This document shows positions 7,534 to 18,011 of a stretch of DNA of 44,245 nucleotides, piece after piece. The position numbers and the translations under genes were made by a program. The notes below the pieces were generated by a model. That model made no database searches, was not told the origin of the DNA, and worked only from the letters and a program-made list of their open reading frames with translations. Numbering within the stretch: the stretch's first letter is position 1; each line of letters begins with the position of its first letter. The DNA is from an uncultured Phocaeicola sp. GTDB lineage: Bacteria > Bacteroidota > Bacteroidia > Bacteroidales > Bacteroidaceae. The stretch is from positions 1 through 44,245 of the forward strand of contig CANQSM010000018.1 of the NCBI GenBank assembly GCA_947626525.1, written 5' to 3'.

Positions 7534-8778
7534 TTGGAAGAAAAATCTAAAGACAGGAAGAGATGTAGTTTCTGTGGCCGTCTTGAAAATGAAGTGTCAT
7601 TGTTGATAACAGGGCTGAATGGCTATATTTGTAATAATTGTGTTTTTCAAGCCTATGAGATTGCACAAGAAGCAATGGGTGGGGCAATAAAAGGTAATGT
7701 AAAGGAACTGAACTTGAAAGAATTGCCTAAGCCTAAAGAAATAAAGGCGTTTCTTGACCAATATGTGATAGGGCAGGAAGATGCCAAACGTTACCTTTCC
7801 GTATCCGTGTATAATCATTATAAGCGATTATTGCAAGAAAATGGCGAGGATGATGTGGAGATTGAGAAGTCTAACATTATTATGGTTGGAAGCACTGGTA
7901 CGGGTAAAACATTATTGGCACGTACTATTGCTAAGATATTAAACGTTCCTTTCACTATTGTGGATGCCACAGTACTTACGGAGGCGGGTTATGTGGGGGA
8001 GGATATTGAGAGTATTCTTACCCGATTGCTGCAAGTGGCAGATTATAACGTGCAGGAAGCTGAACGTGGAATTGTGTTTATCGATGAAATTGATAAAATA
8101 GCCCGAAAGGGGGATAATCCTTCTATAACTCGTGATGTAAGCGGAGAAGGGGTTCAGCAAGGGTTGCTCAAATTGCTGGAAGGTTCCGTGGTGAATGTAC
8201 CGCCTCAGGGAGGGCGCAAACATCCTGAGCAAAAGATGATTCCGGTTAATACAAAAAATATTCTATTTATCTGTGGGGGAGCATTTGACGGCATAGAGAA
8301 AAAGATTGCTCAGCGGTTGAATACGCATGTGGTAGGATACAATGCAGTGCAAAATACGTTACAGATAGACAAAAGTAATATGATGCAGTATATTGCTCCG
8401 CAAGATTTGAAATCGTTTGGTCTTATTCCTGAGATTATTGGACGTTTGCCTGTCCTTACATATCTGAACCCATTGGACAGACCTGCCTTACGAAGTATTC
8501 TGACGGAACCGAAAAATTCGATAGTCAAACAGTATATCAAACTTTTTGCAATGGATGGCATAGATTTGAAGTTCCAGTCAGAAGTCTATGAATATATTGT
8601 AGATAAAGCGGTTGAATATAAATTGGGCGCTCGTGGATTGCGTTCTATCGTGGAAACGATAATGATGGACGTGATGTTTGATATCCCATCCCAGTCTGCA
8701 AAAGAGTATGAAGTAACATTGGATTATGCCAAGAAACAGATGGCAAAGGCAAACATTTCGAGACTGCAAATGGCTTAA
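7534..8778 (+). CDS. clpX: ATP-dependent Clp protease ATP-binding subunit ClpX
   Basis: A AAA+ unfoldase. The N-terminal zinc-binding domain has CSFCGR and YICNNC (four cysteines). Walker A is GSTGTGKT, Walker [10 protein letters not shown], the pore loop GYVGEDIES, and the C-terminal small domain includes [11 protein letters not shown]. It recognises tagged substrates and feeds them to ClpP. No ATG precedes the zinc domain. I prefer TTG at 7534, eight bases after the clpP stop. A TTG at 7498 would add 12 residues and overlap clpP. The length (about 414 residues) is normal for the family. Confidence 0.93.
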   Translation: MEEKSKDRKRCSFCGRLENEVSLLITGLNGYICNNCVFQAYEIAQEAMGGAIKGNVKELNLKELPKPKEIKAFLDQYVIGQEDAKRYLSVSVYNHYKRLLQENGEDDVEIEKSNIIMVGSTGTGKTLLARTIAKILNVPFTIVDATVLTEAGYVGEDIESILTRLLQVADYNVQEAERGIVFIDEIDKIARKGDNPSITRDVSGEGVQQGLLKLLEGSVVNVPPQGGRKHPEQKMIPVNTKNILFICGGAFDGIEKKIAQRLNTHVVGYNAVQNTLQIDKSNMMQYIAPQDLKSFGLIPEIIGRLPVLTYLNPLDRPALRSILTEPKNSIVKQYIKLFAMDGIDLKFQSEVYEYIVDKAVEYKLGARGLRSIVETIMMDVMFDIPSQSAKEYEVTLDYAKKQMAKANISRLQMA

Positions 8779-8843
8779 AGAAAGAAAATAAGGTTGGCAA
8801 ATGCTCTTTTCTGCTTTTTTTGTAGAAAATAGTATGGAGAATA

Positions 8844-8876
8844 TTTGTATGTAATAGTAAGTTGTTTATAACTTTG
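8844..8876 (+). promoter_or_regulatory. recQ promoter
   Basis: TTTG (8844-8847), 21 bases, TAACTTTG (8869-8876). It separates recQ from the clpPX operon. Confidence 0.55.
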
Positions 8877-8932
8877 TTTTTTACCAAATTTGTGATTCCG
8901 ACAAAATTTAAAACAGCGAAAAACGATACAAT

Positions 8933-11113
8933 ATGGCGGAGAAGATTAATTTGACAGACCAGCTTAAAAAGTATTTCGGGTTTGATACGTTTAAAGGTGA
9001 TCAAGAAGCGATTGTCCGTAATGTATTAGCTGGAAATGACACGTTTGTGCTGATGCCTACGGGAGGTGGTAAGTCTCTGTGTTATCAGTTGCCTTCATTG
9101 TTAATGGAGGGAACGGCTATCGTTATTTCTCCGCTGATTGCCTTGATGAAGAATCAAGTGGATGCTATGCGGAATCTGAGTGAAGAAGATGGAATTGCAC
9201 ATTTTATAAATTCTTCGCTGAACAAGGCTGCTATAGATCAGGTGAAATTTGATATTCTTGCCGGGAAGACAAAATTGCTTTATGTTGCTCCGGAGTCTTT
9301 GACAAAAGAAGAGAATGTCGAATTCTTGAAAAGTATAAAGATTTCCTTTTACGCGATAGACGAAGCGCATTGTATTTCAGAGTGGGGACATGATTTTCGC
9401 CCTGAGTATCGGAGAATACGTCCAATTATCAATGAAATCGGTAAAGCCCCTATCATTGCGTTGACGGCTACGGCTACGGATAAAGTAAGAGGAGATATAA
9501 AAAAGAATCTTGGAATGGTTGACGTTCAGGAATTCAAGTCTTCATTTAACCGTCCGAATCTTTATTATGAGGTACGGCCGAAAACGAAGAATATCGATAA
9601 GGACATTATCAAGTTTATTAAGGCTAATCCGGGAAAGTCTGGAATTATTTATTGCCTGAGCCGTAAGAAGGTAGAAGAGCTCGCTGAAATTTTGCAGGCA
9701 AATGAAATAAGCGCTCGTCCTTATCATGCCGGAATGGATTCTGCTACACGTTCTGCTACGCAGGATGATTTTCTAATGGAGAAAATTGATGTGATTGTAG
9801 CAACAATCGCTTTCGGAATGGGAATTGACAAACCGGATGTGCGCTATGTCATTCATTACGATATTCCGAAAAGCCTGGAGGGATATTATCAGGAGACCGG
9901 CCGTGCCGGACGTGATGGAGGTGAAGGCATTTGTATAACGTTTTATTCAAGTAAAGACCTTCAGAAACTGGAGAAGTTTATGGAAGGAAAGCCTGTGGCA
10001 GAACAGGATATTGGCAGGCAGTTATTGCAAGAAACTGCTGCTTACGCGGAATCGTCCGTATGCCGTAGAAAATTGCTTTTGCATTATTTTGGAGAAACCT
10101 ATACGGAAGACAATTGCGGAAATTGTGACAATTGTTTAAACCCTAAGAAACAAGTGGAAGCTCAAGAATTATTATGTACCGTTATTGAAACAATTCTCTC
10201 AGTAAAAGAGAATTTTAAATCGGATTATATCATAGATATTTTATTAGGTAAAGAGACTAATGAGGTCCTAGCACACAAACATGAGGAACTGGAAGTTTTT
10301 GGTTCTGGAATGAGAGAAGAGGATAAAGTGTGGAACGCTGTGATTCGTCAGGCTTTGATTGCCGGCTATCTGAGCAAAGATGTCGAAAATTATGGTTTGC
10401 TGAAAGTAACTCCAGAAGGACATAGGTTTTATAAAAAGCCTCAGTCTTTCAAAATTACGGAAGATAACGATTTTGAAGAAGAAGAGGATGAAACTCCTGT
10501 CAGGGGAGGGGCCTCTTGTGCTGTCGATCCGGTATTGTATTCTATGTTGAAAGACCTTCGGAAGAAGCTTTCCAAAAAACTGGAAGTTCCTCCTTACGTG
10601 ATTTTTCAGGATCCCTCGTTGGAAGCTATGGCAACGATATATCCTGTTACGTTGGATGAATTGCTGAACATTCCCGGTGTAGGGGCTGGTAAAGCCAAGC
10701 GTTATGGAGAAGAGTTTTGTCAGCTGATTAAGAAACATTGTGAGGAGAATGAGATAGAGCGTCCGGAGGATTTAAGGGTACGGACCGTTGCCAACAAATC
10801 GAAATTGAAGGTTTCTATTATCCAGAGTATTGACAGAAAAGTTGCCTTGGATGATATCGCTTTGACTAAAGGCATTGAATTCAGTGAATTGTTGGATGAA
10901 GTGGAAGCTATAGTTTATTCCGGAACGAAATTGAATATAGACTATTTCCTTGATGAAATCATGGATGAAGATCATATGCAGGATATATATGATTATTTTA
11001 AGGAGTCGACGACAGATAAAATAGATGACGCAATCGAAGAGCTTGGCGATGAGTATACGGAAGATGAGATTCGTTTGGTACGGATTAAGTTTATTTCCGA
11101 GATGGCTAATTAA
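8933..11113 (+). CDS. recQ: ATP-dependent DNA helicase RecQ
   Basis: A 726-residue protein with the full RecQ order. The helicase core has MPTGGGKSLCYQLP (motif I, near residue 45), DEAHCISEWGHDFRP (motif II and aromatic loop), LTATAT (III) and QETGRAGRDG (VI). The zinc-binding region carries CRRKLLLHYF and CGNCDNC. A winged-helix region and an HRDC domain (around residues 535-610, including NIPGVGAGKAKRYG) follow. It unwinds 3'-tailed and forked DNA in recombination and fork repair. The acidic C-terminal ~110 residues after HRDC are an extension seen in Bacteroidetes homologues. It has its own promoter and a terminator follows. Confidence 0.93.
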   Translation: MAEKINLTDQLKKYFGFDTFKGDQEAIVRNVLAGNDTFVLMPTGGGKSLCYQLPSLLMEGTAIVISPLIALMKNQVDAMRNLSEEDGIAHFINSSLNKAAIDQVKFDILAGKTKLLYVAPESLTKEENVEFLKSIKISFYAIDEAHCISEWGHDFRPEYRRIRPIINEIGKAPIIALTATATDKVRGDIKKNLGMVDVQEFKSSFNRPNLYYEVRPKTKNIDKDIIKFIKANPGKSGIIYCLSRKKVEELAEILQANEISARPYHAGMDSATRSATQDDFLMEKIDVIVATIAFGMGIDKPDVRYVIHYDIPKSLEGYYQETGRAGRDGGEGICITFYSSKDLQKLEKFMEGKPVAEQDIGRQLLQETAAYAESSVCRRKLLLHYFGETYTEDNCGNCDNCLNPKKQVEAQELLCTVIETILSVKENFKSDYIIDILLGKETNEVLAHKHEELEVFGSGMREEDKVWNAVIRQALIAGYLSKDVENYGLLKVTPEGHRFYKKPQSFKITEDNDFEEEEDETPVRGGASCAVDPVLYSMLKDLRKKLSKKLEVPPYVIFQDPSLEAMATIYPVTLDELLNIPGVGAGKAKRYGEEFCQLIKKHCEENEIERPEDLRVRTVANKSKLKVSIIQSIDRKVALDDIALTKGIEFSELLDEVEAIVYSGTKLNIDYFLDEIMDEDHMQDIYDYFKESTTDKIDDAIEELGDEYTEDEIRLVRIKFISEMAN

Positions 11114-11165
11114 AAAAGAAGTATTCATTCAGAAAAGTTTGGATTGTAGTAGATAGACATTGAAG

Positions 11166-11217
11166 GAGTCTTGTCAAACTCTTCTGTTGGGAAGAAAACG
11201 GCAAGGCTCTTTTTTTG
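11166..11217 (+). terminator. recQ terminator
   Basis: GAGTCTTG (11166-11173) pairs with CAAGGCTC (11202-11209) through one G-T wobble and is followed by seven Ts. Confidence 0.7.
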
Positions 11218-11313
11218 TTTATTATCTGATATTACAGCGTTAATCCCCGTTAATCTGCGTTTACTCTTTTTAAAAACTTTTCTTCCTTTATAATAGGTTT
11301 TGAATAAAAACTG

Positions 11314-11321
11314 TATATTTG
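11314..11321 (+). promoter_or_regulatory. -7 element of the guaB promoter
   Basis: TATATTTG fits TAnnTTTG, 32 bases before the guaB ATG. No good TTTG lies at the expected distance. Confidence 0.5.
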
Positions 11322-11331
11322 CACGCAATAA

Positions 11332-12828
<1,497 letters not shown>

Positions 12829-12859
12829 GGAACAGAGCAATCGCCGGGAAAAATATACA

Positions 12860-12912
12860 GGGAAAAGCCGCTTCTCTAAAGTTATGCGAATGGGGGAAGC
12901 GGCTTTTCCCTA
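12860..12912 (+). terminator. guaB terminator with a 15-bp perfect stem
   Basis: GGGAAAAGCCGCTTC (12860-12874) is the exact inverse complement of 12896-12910. The downstream bases are only mildly T-rich, but the stem itself holds a TTTT run. It may also act in reverse. Confidence 0.7.
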
Positions 12913-13130
12913 TTCATATAGTTCACGTTGCATAGCCAGCCTTGCGACGTGGGTTACGGTATGTTATAGCGCTGTGTGCGTGGTGTTGACAAGTCCGTTG
13001 TCTTCTTATTATGCAAATGCGTCATCACGATTCCCGATATCTGCCGCTTGTTAGAAAATGTGATGGAGAGGGGTGTCTGGTGTTTGGAAAGAATTCAGAG
13101 GAAGTGAAGTGTGATTCCATTTATTTTCTT

Positions 13131-13138
13131 TACCTTTG
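13131..13138 (+). promoter_or_regulatory. -7 element of the trpS promoter
   Basis: TACCTTTG fits TAnnTTTG, 38 bases before the trpS start chosen here. The gene-free stretch 12829-13175 holds the guaB terminator and this box. I see nothing else in it. Confidence 0.55.
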
Positions 13139-13175
13139 CGACTCAATGATAAATAGAAAATGTATGTTAGGTAAT

Positions 13176-14261
13176 ATGGGAAAAATTATATTGACAGGTG
13201 ACCGTCCTACCGGTAAACTCCATTTGGGACATTATGTGGGTTCGTTGCGTCGTAGAGTGGAATTGCAAAATTCCGGTGAATATGAGAAAGTCTATATCTT
13301 CATTGCGGATGCGCAGGCGTTGACCGATAATGCGGACAATCCGGAGAAAATCCGTCAGAGTATCATTGAAGTGGCTTTGGATTATTTGTCATGCGGCATT
13401 GACCCTTCCAAATCAATCATTTTTGTCCAGTCGCAGATACCCGAACTATGCGAGCTCTCGTTTTATTATATGAATCTCGTTACCGTTTCACGTTTGCAAC
13501 GTAATCCTACGGTGAAAACGGAAATCCAGATGCGCAAATTCGAAAATACGATTCCGGCAGGTTTCTTCTGTTATCCTATCAGCCAGGCGGCCGACATTAC
13601 AGCTTTCCGTGCCACTACAGTCCCGACCGGAGAAGACCAGGAACCAATGATTGAGCAAACTCGTGAAATCGTTCGCCGTTTTAACGGCATTTACGGAGAC
13701 GTGTTGGTGGAGCCTGCTATCTTGCTTCCGGATAATGCCGCTTGCCTTCGTCTTCCGGGAACGGATGGAAAGGCTAAAATGAGCAAGTCGTTGGGTAATT
13801 GTATTTATTTGTCCGACCCGGCCGATGAGGTAAAAAAGAAAGTGATGAGTATGTATACTGACCCCACTCATATCAAGGTCAGTGACCCTGGGAGACTGGA
13901 AGGAAATACGGTGTTTACCTACCTGGATGCCTTCTGTAGACCGGAACATTTTGGACTTTACCTGCCCGATTATGCTAATCTGCAGGAGTTGAAGGAACAT
14001 TATACGCGCGGTGGATTGGGGGATGTAAAGGTAAAGCGTTTCCTGAATGCCATCTTGGAAGAAGAACTGGAGCCTATCCGCAAGCGTCGTAAAGAGTTTG
14101 AGCAGGACATTCCCGCTGTTTTCCAAATGTTGAAGGAAGGAAGTGAAAAAGCGAGGGCTGTGGCTGCGGAAACTTTGGCTGATGTACGAAAGGCTATGCG
14201 TATTGACTATTTCGAAGATGCTGATTTGATTGCTGAACAAGCGCGTAAATATCAGGGATAG
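13176..14261 (+). CDS. trpS: Tryptophanyl-tRNA synthetase
   Basis: A class I synthetase of about 361 residues that charges tRNA-Trp. The HIGH-equivalent is in [11 protein letters not shown] (near residue 8) and the KMSKS loop is [10 protein letters not shown]. The start is chosen at ATG 13176 ([13 protein letters not shown]), where family similarity begins. ATGs at 13146 and 13164 are also downstream of the promoter box at 13131 and could be used. Longer frames reaching to 13011 begin upstream of the promoter and are not credible. Confidence 0.93.
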   Translation: MGKIILTGDRPTGKLHLGHYVGSLRRRVELQNSGEYEKVYIFIADAQALTDNADNPEKIRQSIIEVALDYLSCGIDPSKSIIFVQSQIPELCELSFYYMNLVTVSRLQRNPTVKTEIQMRKFENTIPAGFFCYPISQAADITAFRATTVPTGEDQEPMIEQTREIVRRFNGIYGDVLVEPAILLPDNAACLRLPGTDGKAKMSKSLGNCIYLSDPADEVKKKVMSMYTDPTHIKVSDPGRLEGNTVFTYLDAFCRPEHFGLYLPDYANLQELKEHYTRGGLGDVKVKRFLNAILEEELEPIRKRRKEFEQDIPAVFQMLKEGSEKARAVAAETLADVRKAMRIDYFEDADLIAEQARKYQG

Positions 14262-14293
14262 AGTCATGCCATCCTGTCCTTTGATAGGGGTTT

Positions 14294-14362
14294 AAGTATC
14301 GGAAGAGCGTGGGCGCGGCTTAATGATGCGGGCGCTGTAAGGGTGATGCTCCTTCGATACTT
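14294..14362 (+). repeat. Inverted repeat after trpS
   Basis: AAGTATCGGAAGAGC (14294-14308) is an imperfect inverse complement of GCTCCTTCGATACTT (14348-14362). There is no T-run, so it is probably a structured 3' end rather than an intrinsic terminator. Confidence 0.4.
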
Positions 14363-14449
14363 CTCGATGTCTTATCAGGAAGGATAAAGATGCTTCATTT
14401 CCCATACAGGTGGGGATGTGAAAAAAACTTTGAAAAAATTGTGGAAAAG

Positions 14450-14481
14450 TTTGCAAGGTTGTAGAAAAGGCCCTATCTTTG
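14450..14481 (+). promoter_or_regulatory. Promoter of the first tRNA-Val gene
   Basis: TTTG (14450-14453), 20 bases, TATCTTTG (14474-14481). The mature tRNA begins 19 bases downstream. Confidence 0.7.
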
Positions 14482-14500
14482 CATCGCTTTTCCAAAGCAA

Positions 14501-14575
14501 GGGCGTTTAGCTCAGCTGGTTCAGAGCATCTGCCTTACAAGCAGAGGGTCGGCGGTTCGAATCCGTCAACGCCCA
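14501..14575 (+). tRNA. tRNA-Val (anticodon TAC), copy 1
   Basis: A 75-base cloverleaf. The acceptor GGGCGTT pairs with AACGCCC, the D arm is TAGCTCAGCTGGTTCAGAGCA, the anticodon loop CTTACAA has TAC at 34-36, and the T loop is GGTTCGAATCC. The discriminator is A and CCA is not encoded. It has its own promoter and a strong terminator, so it is an independent unit. Confidence 0.97.
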
Positions 14576-14581
14576 CAGGAA

Positions 14582-14611
14582 AAAGGTATCCCCAAAAGGA
14601 TACCTTTTTTT
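14582..14611 (+). terminator. Terminator of tRNA-Val copy 1
   Basis: AAAGGTATCC (14582-14591), a six-base loop, GGATACCTTT (14598-14607), then T residues: a perfect 10-bp stem. Confidence 0.9.
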
Positions 14612-14638
14612 GTTATACCCATTTGTTTATGGGGGCAT

Positions 14639-14825
14639 GTCGCTATGAGGATGGGCCGAACCTGTGCGGTGTCAAGTGACACGCCTGTCGCTTGCTGTCC
14701 CGTAAGCGTAGCACTTGGGGTAGCCGTAGGCTTGTGGCTCGGACAGCCGTAGACCTGTCACTTAGAGTACCGCAAACTTGCCGCTTTGGTAACCGCGGGT
14801 ATGGCGTTCCGCTTTCCGTAAATAT
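14639..14825 (+). repeat. Degenerate 23-bp minisatellite, about eight units
   Basis: Units can be cut at 14639, 14664, 14687, 14710, 14734, 14757, 14780 and 14803. Six of the eight are exactly 23 bases, one is 24 and one 25. They share an approximate consensus g-t-c-g-c-t-t ... c-c-g-t-a-a-a-c-t-t (for example gtcacttagagtaccgcaaa and gccgctttggtaaccgcggg). The period is not a multiple of three and the units are diverged, so it is not coding and not a CRISPR array. It fills most of the gap between the two tRNA-Val genes. Confidence 0.75.
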
Positions 14826-14975
14826 GGCAAATGGAAAGACATCGCTTGGCGAAGCCGACGATGCTTATGAAATCAGACATGTATAAACGGATGAGGCCGG
14901 AGTGGCGCGTTGTTTTGATGGCTTTTCGTCCAATAAGCCCAAAAAGGAGGAAATGATATTTTTTTCTTTGATTTA

Positions 14976-15007
14976 TTTGGAGCGTATTGTCATAATACAT
15001 ATCTTTG
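14976..15007 (+). promoter_or_regulatory. Promoter of the second tRNA-Val gene
   Basis: TTTG (14976-14979), 20 bases, TATCTTTG (15000-15007). The arrangement matches that of copy 1. Confidence 0.7.
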
Positions 15008-15027
15008 CAACCGCTTTCAAGAAGCAA

Positions 15028-15102
15028 GGGCGTTTAGCTCAGCTGGTTCAGAGCATCTGCCTTACAAGCAGAGGGTCGGCGGTTCGAATCCGTCAACGCC
15101 CA
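15028..15102 (+). tRNA. tRNA-Val (anticodon TAC), copy 2
   Basis: Identical over all 75 bases to the copy at 14501-14575. The similarity extends upstream into the leader (atctttgca ... gcttt ... aagcaa), so the duplication included the promoter. Downstream sequences differ. Confidence 0.97.
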
Positions 15103-15106
15103 CAGG

Positions 15107-15155
15107 AAAGTTCCTTTTTTGATTCGATGAGGGTCGGAAAAAGGGACTTTTTTTT
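15107..15155 (+). terminator. Terminator of tRNA-Val copy 2
   Basis: AAAGTTCCTTTTT (from 15107) pairs with AAAAAGGGACTTT (15138-15150) through one wobble pair and is followed by Ts. It is unrelated in sequence to the copy 1 terminator. Confidence 0.8.
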
Positions 15156-15225
15156 CATCCACGGTGGTAATTGCTTTTGATTAAACTTTTTGGTCTTTAA
15201 AGCTGTTTACTTCCACAAAAAGAGC

Positions 15226-15233
15226 TAATTTTG
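15226..15233 (+). promoter_or_regulatory. -7 element of the purB promoter
   Basis: TAATTTTG, 26 bases upstream of the purB ATG. The -33 element is not clear. Confidence 0.5.
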
Positions 15234-15258
15234 CAGCGGATTTAATTTGATTTATAGT

Positions 15259-16605
15259 ATGGGGCTTGATTTACTCACGGCTATATCGCCTATTGACGGC
15301 CGTTATAGAGGCAAAACAGAAGTATTGGCTTCTTATTTTTCGGAGTTTGCACTGATTAAATACAGGGTGCAGGTGGAAATCGAATACTTTATTACTTTAT
15401 GTGAATTGCCTTTGCCGCAGCTGAGAGGTATCAATCAAACTGTTTTTGAATCTCTGAGAGATATTTATCGTAAATTTACAGAGGAGGATGCTTCCCGTGT
15501 GAAAGAAATAGAGAGTGTAACGAATCATGATGTAAAGGCTGTTGAATATTTTATCAAAGAACGGTTTGACAAGTTGGGGGGGCTGGAGGCTTACAAGGAA
15601 TTTGTTCATTTTGGGCTGACCTCACAGGATATTAACAACACCTCCGTTCCTTTGTCTATAAAGGATGCCTTGAACAAGGTCTATTATCCTCAAATGCAGG
15701 AACTGGTCGGGCAGTTACGTATGTATGCTGAAGAATGGAAAGATATCCCGATGTTGGCTAAGACGCATGGACAGCCTGCATCGCCGACCCGGTTAGGAAA
15801 AGAAATCATGGTGTTTGTGTATCGTCTGGAACGCCAGCTGAATGCCTTAAGATCATGTCCCGTTACGGCTAAGTTTGGCGGTGCTACCGGTAATTACAAT
15901 GCGCATCATGTGGCTTATCCTGAATATGACTGGAAAGCTTTCGGAGATAAGTTTGTGACGGACAAATTGGGATTGGAACGGGAGGAATATACTACTCAGA
16001 TTTCCAATTATGATAATCTGGGCGCTATTTTGGATGCTATGAAGCGTATCAACACTATCCTTATCGATATGAACCGTGATTTCTGGCAATACATTTCCAT
16101 GGAATATTTCAAGCAGAAGATCAAGGCGGGGGAAGTGGGCTCTAGTGCCATGCCTCATAAGGTAAATCCGATAGACTTTGAAAATGCGGAAGGGAATCTG
16201 GGAGTTGCGAATGCCTTGTTGGAACATCTCTCTACAAAGTTACCCGTGTCGCGTTTGCAAAGAGATCTGACTGATTCGACCGTTTTGCGCAATGTGGGTG
16301 TGCCTTTTGGACATATTGTGATTGCGGTTCAGAGTTCATTGAAAGGATTGCGTAAGTTATTGTTGAACGAGTCGGCTATCTATCGGGATTTGGACAATTG
16401 CTGGAGTGTCGTGGCTGAAGCTATCCAGACTATTTTACGCCGTGAGGCTTATCCGCATCCCTACGAGGCTTTGAAGGCTTTGACCAGGACAAATCAAGCT
16501 ATAACGGAGTCTTCCATTAAAGATTTTATAGAACAGTTAGACGTTAGCGAAGAAATAAAAAAAGAATTGCGGGTGATTACTCCGCATACTTATACAGGCA
16601 TGTAA
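15259..16605 (+). CDS. purB: Adenylosuccinate lyase
   Basis: A 448-residue member of the fumarase/aspartase superfamily. The signature loop GSSAMPHKVNP (around residue 296) and the catalytic segments KTHGQPASPT and HFGLTSQDINNT are intact. It cleaves SAICAR to AICAR and adenylosuccinate to AMP, releasing fumarate, in purine synthesis. ATG 15259 is preferred over a TTG four codons earlier. It is followed after 47 bases by the pseudouridine synthase gene, probably one transcript. Confidence 0.94.
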   Translation: MGLDLLTAISPIDGRYRGKTEVLASYFSEFALIKYRVQVEIEYFITLCELPLPQLRGINQTVFESLRDIYRKFTEEDASRVKEIESVTNHDVKAVEYFIKERFDKLGGLEAYKEFVHFGLTSQDINNTSVPLSIKDALNKVYYPQMQELVGQLRMYAEEWKDIPMLAKTHGQPASPTRLGKEIMVFVYRLERQLNALRSCPVTAKFGGATGNYNAHHVAYPEYDWKAFGDKFVTDKLGLEREEYTTQISNYDNLGAILDAMKRINTILIDMNRDFWQYISMEYFKQKIKAGEVGSSAMPHKVNPIDFENAEGNLGVANALLEHLSTKLPVSRLQRDLTDSTVLRNVGVPFGHIVIAVQSSLKGLRKLLLNESAIYRDLDNCWSVVAEAIQTILRREAYPHPYEALKALTRTNQAITESSIKDFIEQLDVSEEIKKELRVITPHTYTGM

Positions 16606-16652
16606 TAATTAAGCCCGAGAGGGCCAAGTATTAAATTTTTAAAGGTAGAAAT

Positions 16653-17993
16653 ATGAGTACAGACCATGAAAATTGGCAGGATAGTGCTGATGAGAATCAG
16701 AGTTCTGACCGTGAAGAAAATCGTTCGTATAGTAGAGAAAACGGATCTAATCGTGTCTCGGATTATGATCGGGAGGGAAATGAGGATCGTCCTTATCGTC
16801 CGTCTTTTAACCGGAATAATGGAGAGCGGAATGTGTACAGCAGGGGCGAACGTCCACAGCGGCCTCGCTTTAACCGTCCGATAGCAGGCAGTGAACGGGT
16901 CGCCTATAATCGGGATAACCGTTCCTCATTCAGAGAAGGGAGTGAGAATCGTCCTTATCGTTCTTCGTATAATCGGGAAGGGGGAGAACGGCGTTCTTAT
17001 CGCCCGTCTTTTAACAGAGAAGGGGGCGAACGTCCGCAACGTAGCTATAATTCTTATAATAGTGAAGAGCGTCCCCGTATCCGTCGTACCAACGCAGGAG
17101 AATATGGCAATGGCTATAATCGGGGAGAAGGAGGTGAACGCCCTCGTTTTAATTCATACGATAATCATCGTCCGCAGGGGGGAGGTTTTCGTCCGCGCCG
17201 TACGGAAGGGTATGATCCCAATGCTAAATACAGCAAGAAAAAACAAATTGAATATAAGGAACTTTTGGCCGATCCGAACGAGCCGATTCGTTTGAATAAA
17301 TATTTGGCCAATGCCGGAATCTGCTCCCGTCGGGAGGCTGACGAGTTTATTACGGCCGGAGTGGTTTCCGTGAATGGAGAAGTGGTTACCGAATTGGGAA
17401 CGAAAGTGAAACGCAGTGATATGGTGATGTTCCATAATGAGCCTGTTAGTATTGAGCGTAAGGTGTATGTATTGTTGAATAAGCCGAAAGACTGTGTTAC
17501 GACGTCGGAAGATCCGCAAGATCGTAAGACTGTGATGGATTTCGTGAAAGGAGCGTGTAAGGAGCGTATCTATCCGGTAGGACGTTTGGACCGTAATACG
17601 ACAGGAGTGTTGCTTCTTACCAACGATGGAGATTTGGCATCAAAATTGACGCATCCGAAGTTCCTGAAAAAGAAGATCTATCATGTGCATTGCGATAAAA
17701 ATGTGACGAAGGCGGATATGGAACAAATCGTAGCGGGTATTACGTTGGATGACGGGGAAATTCATGCGGATGAAATCAGTTATGTATCCGAGGACAAGTC
17801 TGAGGTGGGTATTGAAATTCATTCAGGAAAGAACCGTATCGTACGTCGTATTTTCGAGTCGTTAGGATATAGGGTCGTTAAGTTGGACCGTGTGTTTTTC
17901 GCGGGGCTGACCAAGAAGAATTTGCGTCGTGGCCAGTGGAGATATTTAACGGAAAAAGAAGTGAACATGCTTCGCATGGGAGCTTTTGAATAA
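16653..17993 (+). CDS. rluB: RluB/RsuA-family pseudouridine synthase with a long Arg/Asn/Gly-rich N-terminal tail
   Basis: A 446-residue protein. Residues 1-190 are low-complexity, rich in R, N, G, S, E and Y, with loose repeats of the type NREGGERRSYRPSF and ERPQR. An S4 RNA-binding domain follows (about 205-265, IRLNKYLANAGICSRREAD), then the catalytic domain with GRLDRNTTGVLLLTNDG, whose Asp forms the nucleophile, and a C-terminal GKNRIVRRIFESLG. It probably modifies large-subunit rRNA. Family members are usually 240-300 residues. The added tail is common in Bacteroidetes homologues and probably binds RNA (inference). It lies 18 bases upstream of asnS. Confidence 0.9.
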   Translation: MSTDHENWQDSADENQSSDREENRSYSRENGSNRVSDYDREGNEDRPYRPSFNRNNGERNVYSRGERPQRPRFNRPIAGSERVAYNRDNRSSFREGSENRPYRSSYNREGGERRSYRPSFNREGGERPQRSYNSYNSEERPRIRRTNAGEYGNGYNRGEGGERPRFNSYDNHRPQGGGFRPRRTEGYDPNAKYSKKKQIEYKELLADPNEPIRLNKYLANAGICSRREADEFITAGVVSVNGEVVTELGTKVKRSDMVMFHNEPVSIERKVYVLLNKPKDCVTTSEDPQDRKTVMDFVKGACKERIYPVGRLDRNTTGVLLLTNDGDLASKLTHPKFLKKKIYHVHCDKNVTKADMEQIVAGITLDDGEIHADEISYVSEDKSEVGIEIHSGKNRIVRRIFESLGYRVVKLDRVFFAGLTKKNLRRGQWRYLTEKEVNMLRMGAFE

Positions 17994-18011
17994 TAATTTA
18001 CACAAACATTT

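Noticed and set aside
13011-13175. Longer N-terminus for TrpRS
   Set aside because: The -7 box at 13131-13138 lies inside it, and the extra residues have no family match.
14639-14886. CRISPR array or coding ORF between the tRNA genes
   Set aside because: Units are contiguous without unique spacers, diverged, and 23 bases long (not a codon multiple). No cas genes are present.
16666-17295. Alternative plus-strand frames in the first part of the pseudouridine synthase gene
   Set aside because: They result from low-complexity cgt/aat/gaa repeats in the true frame. The encoded Ile/Val/Arg-rich strings are not protein-like.
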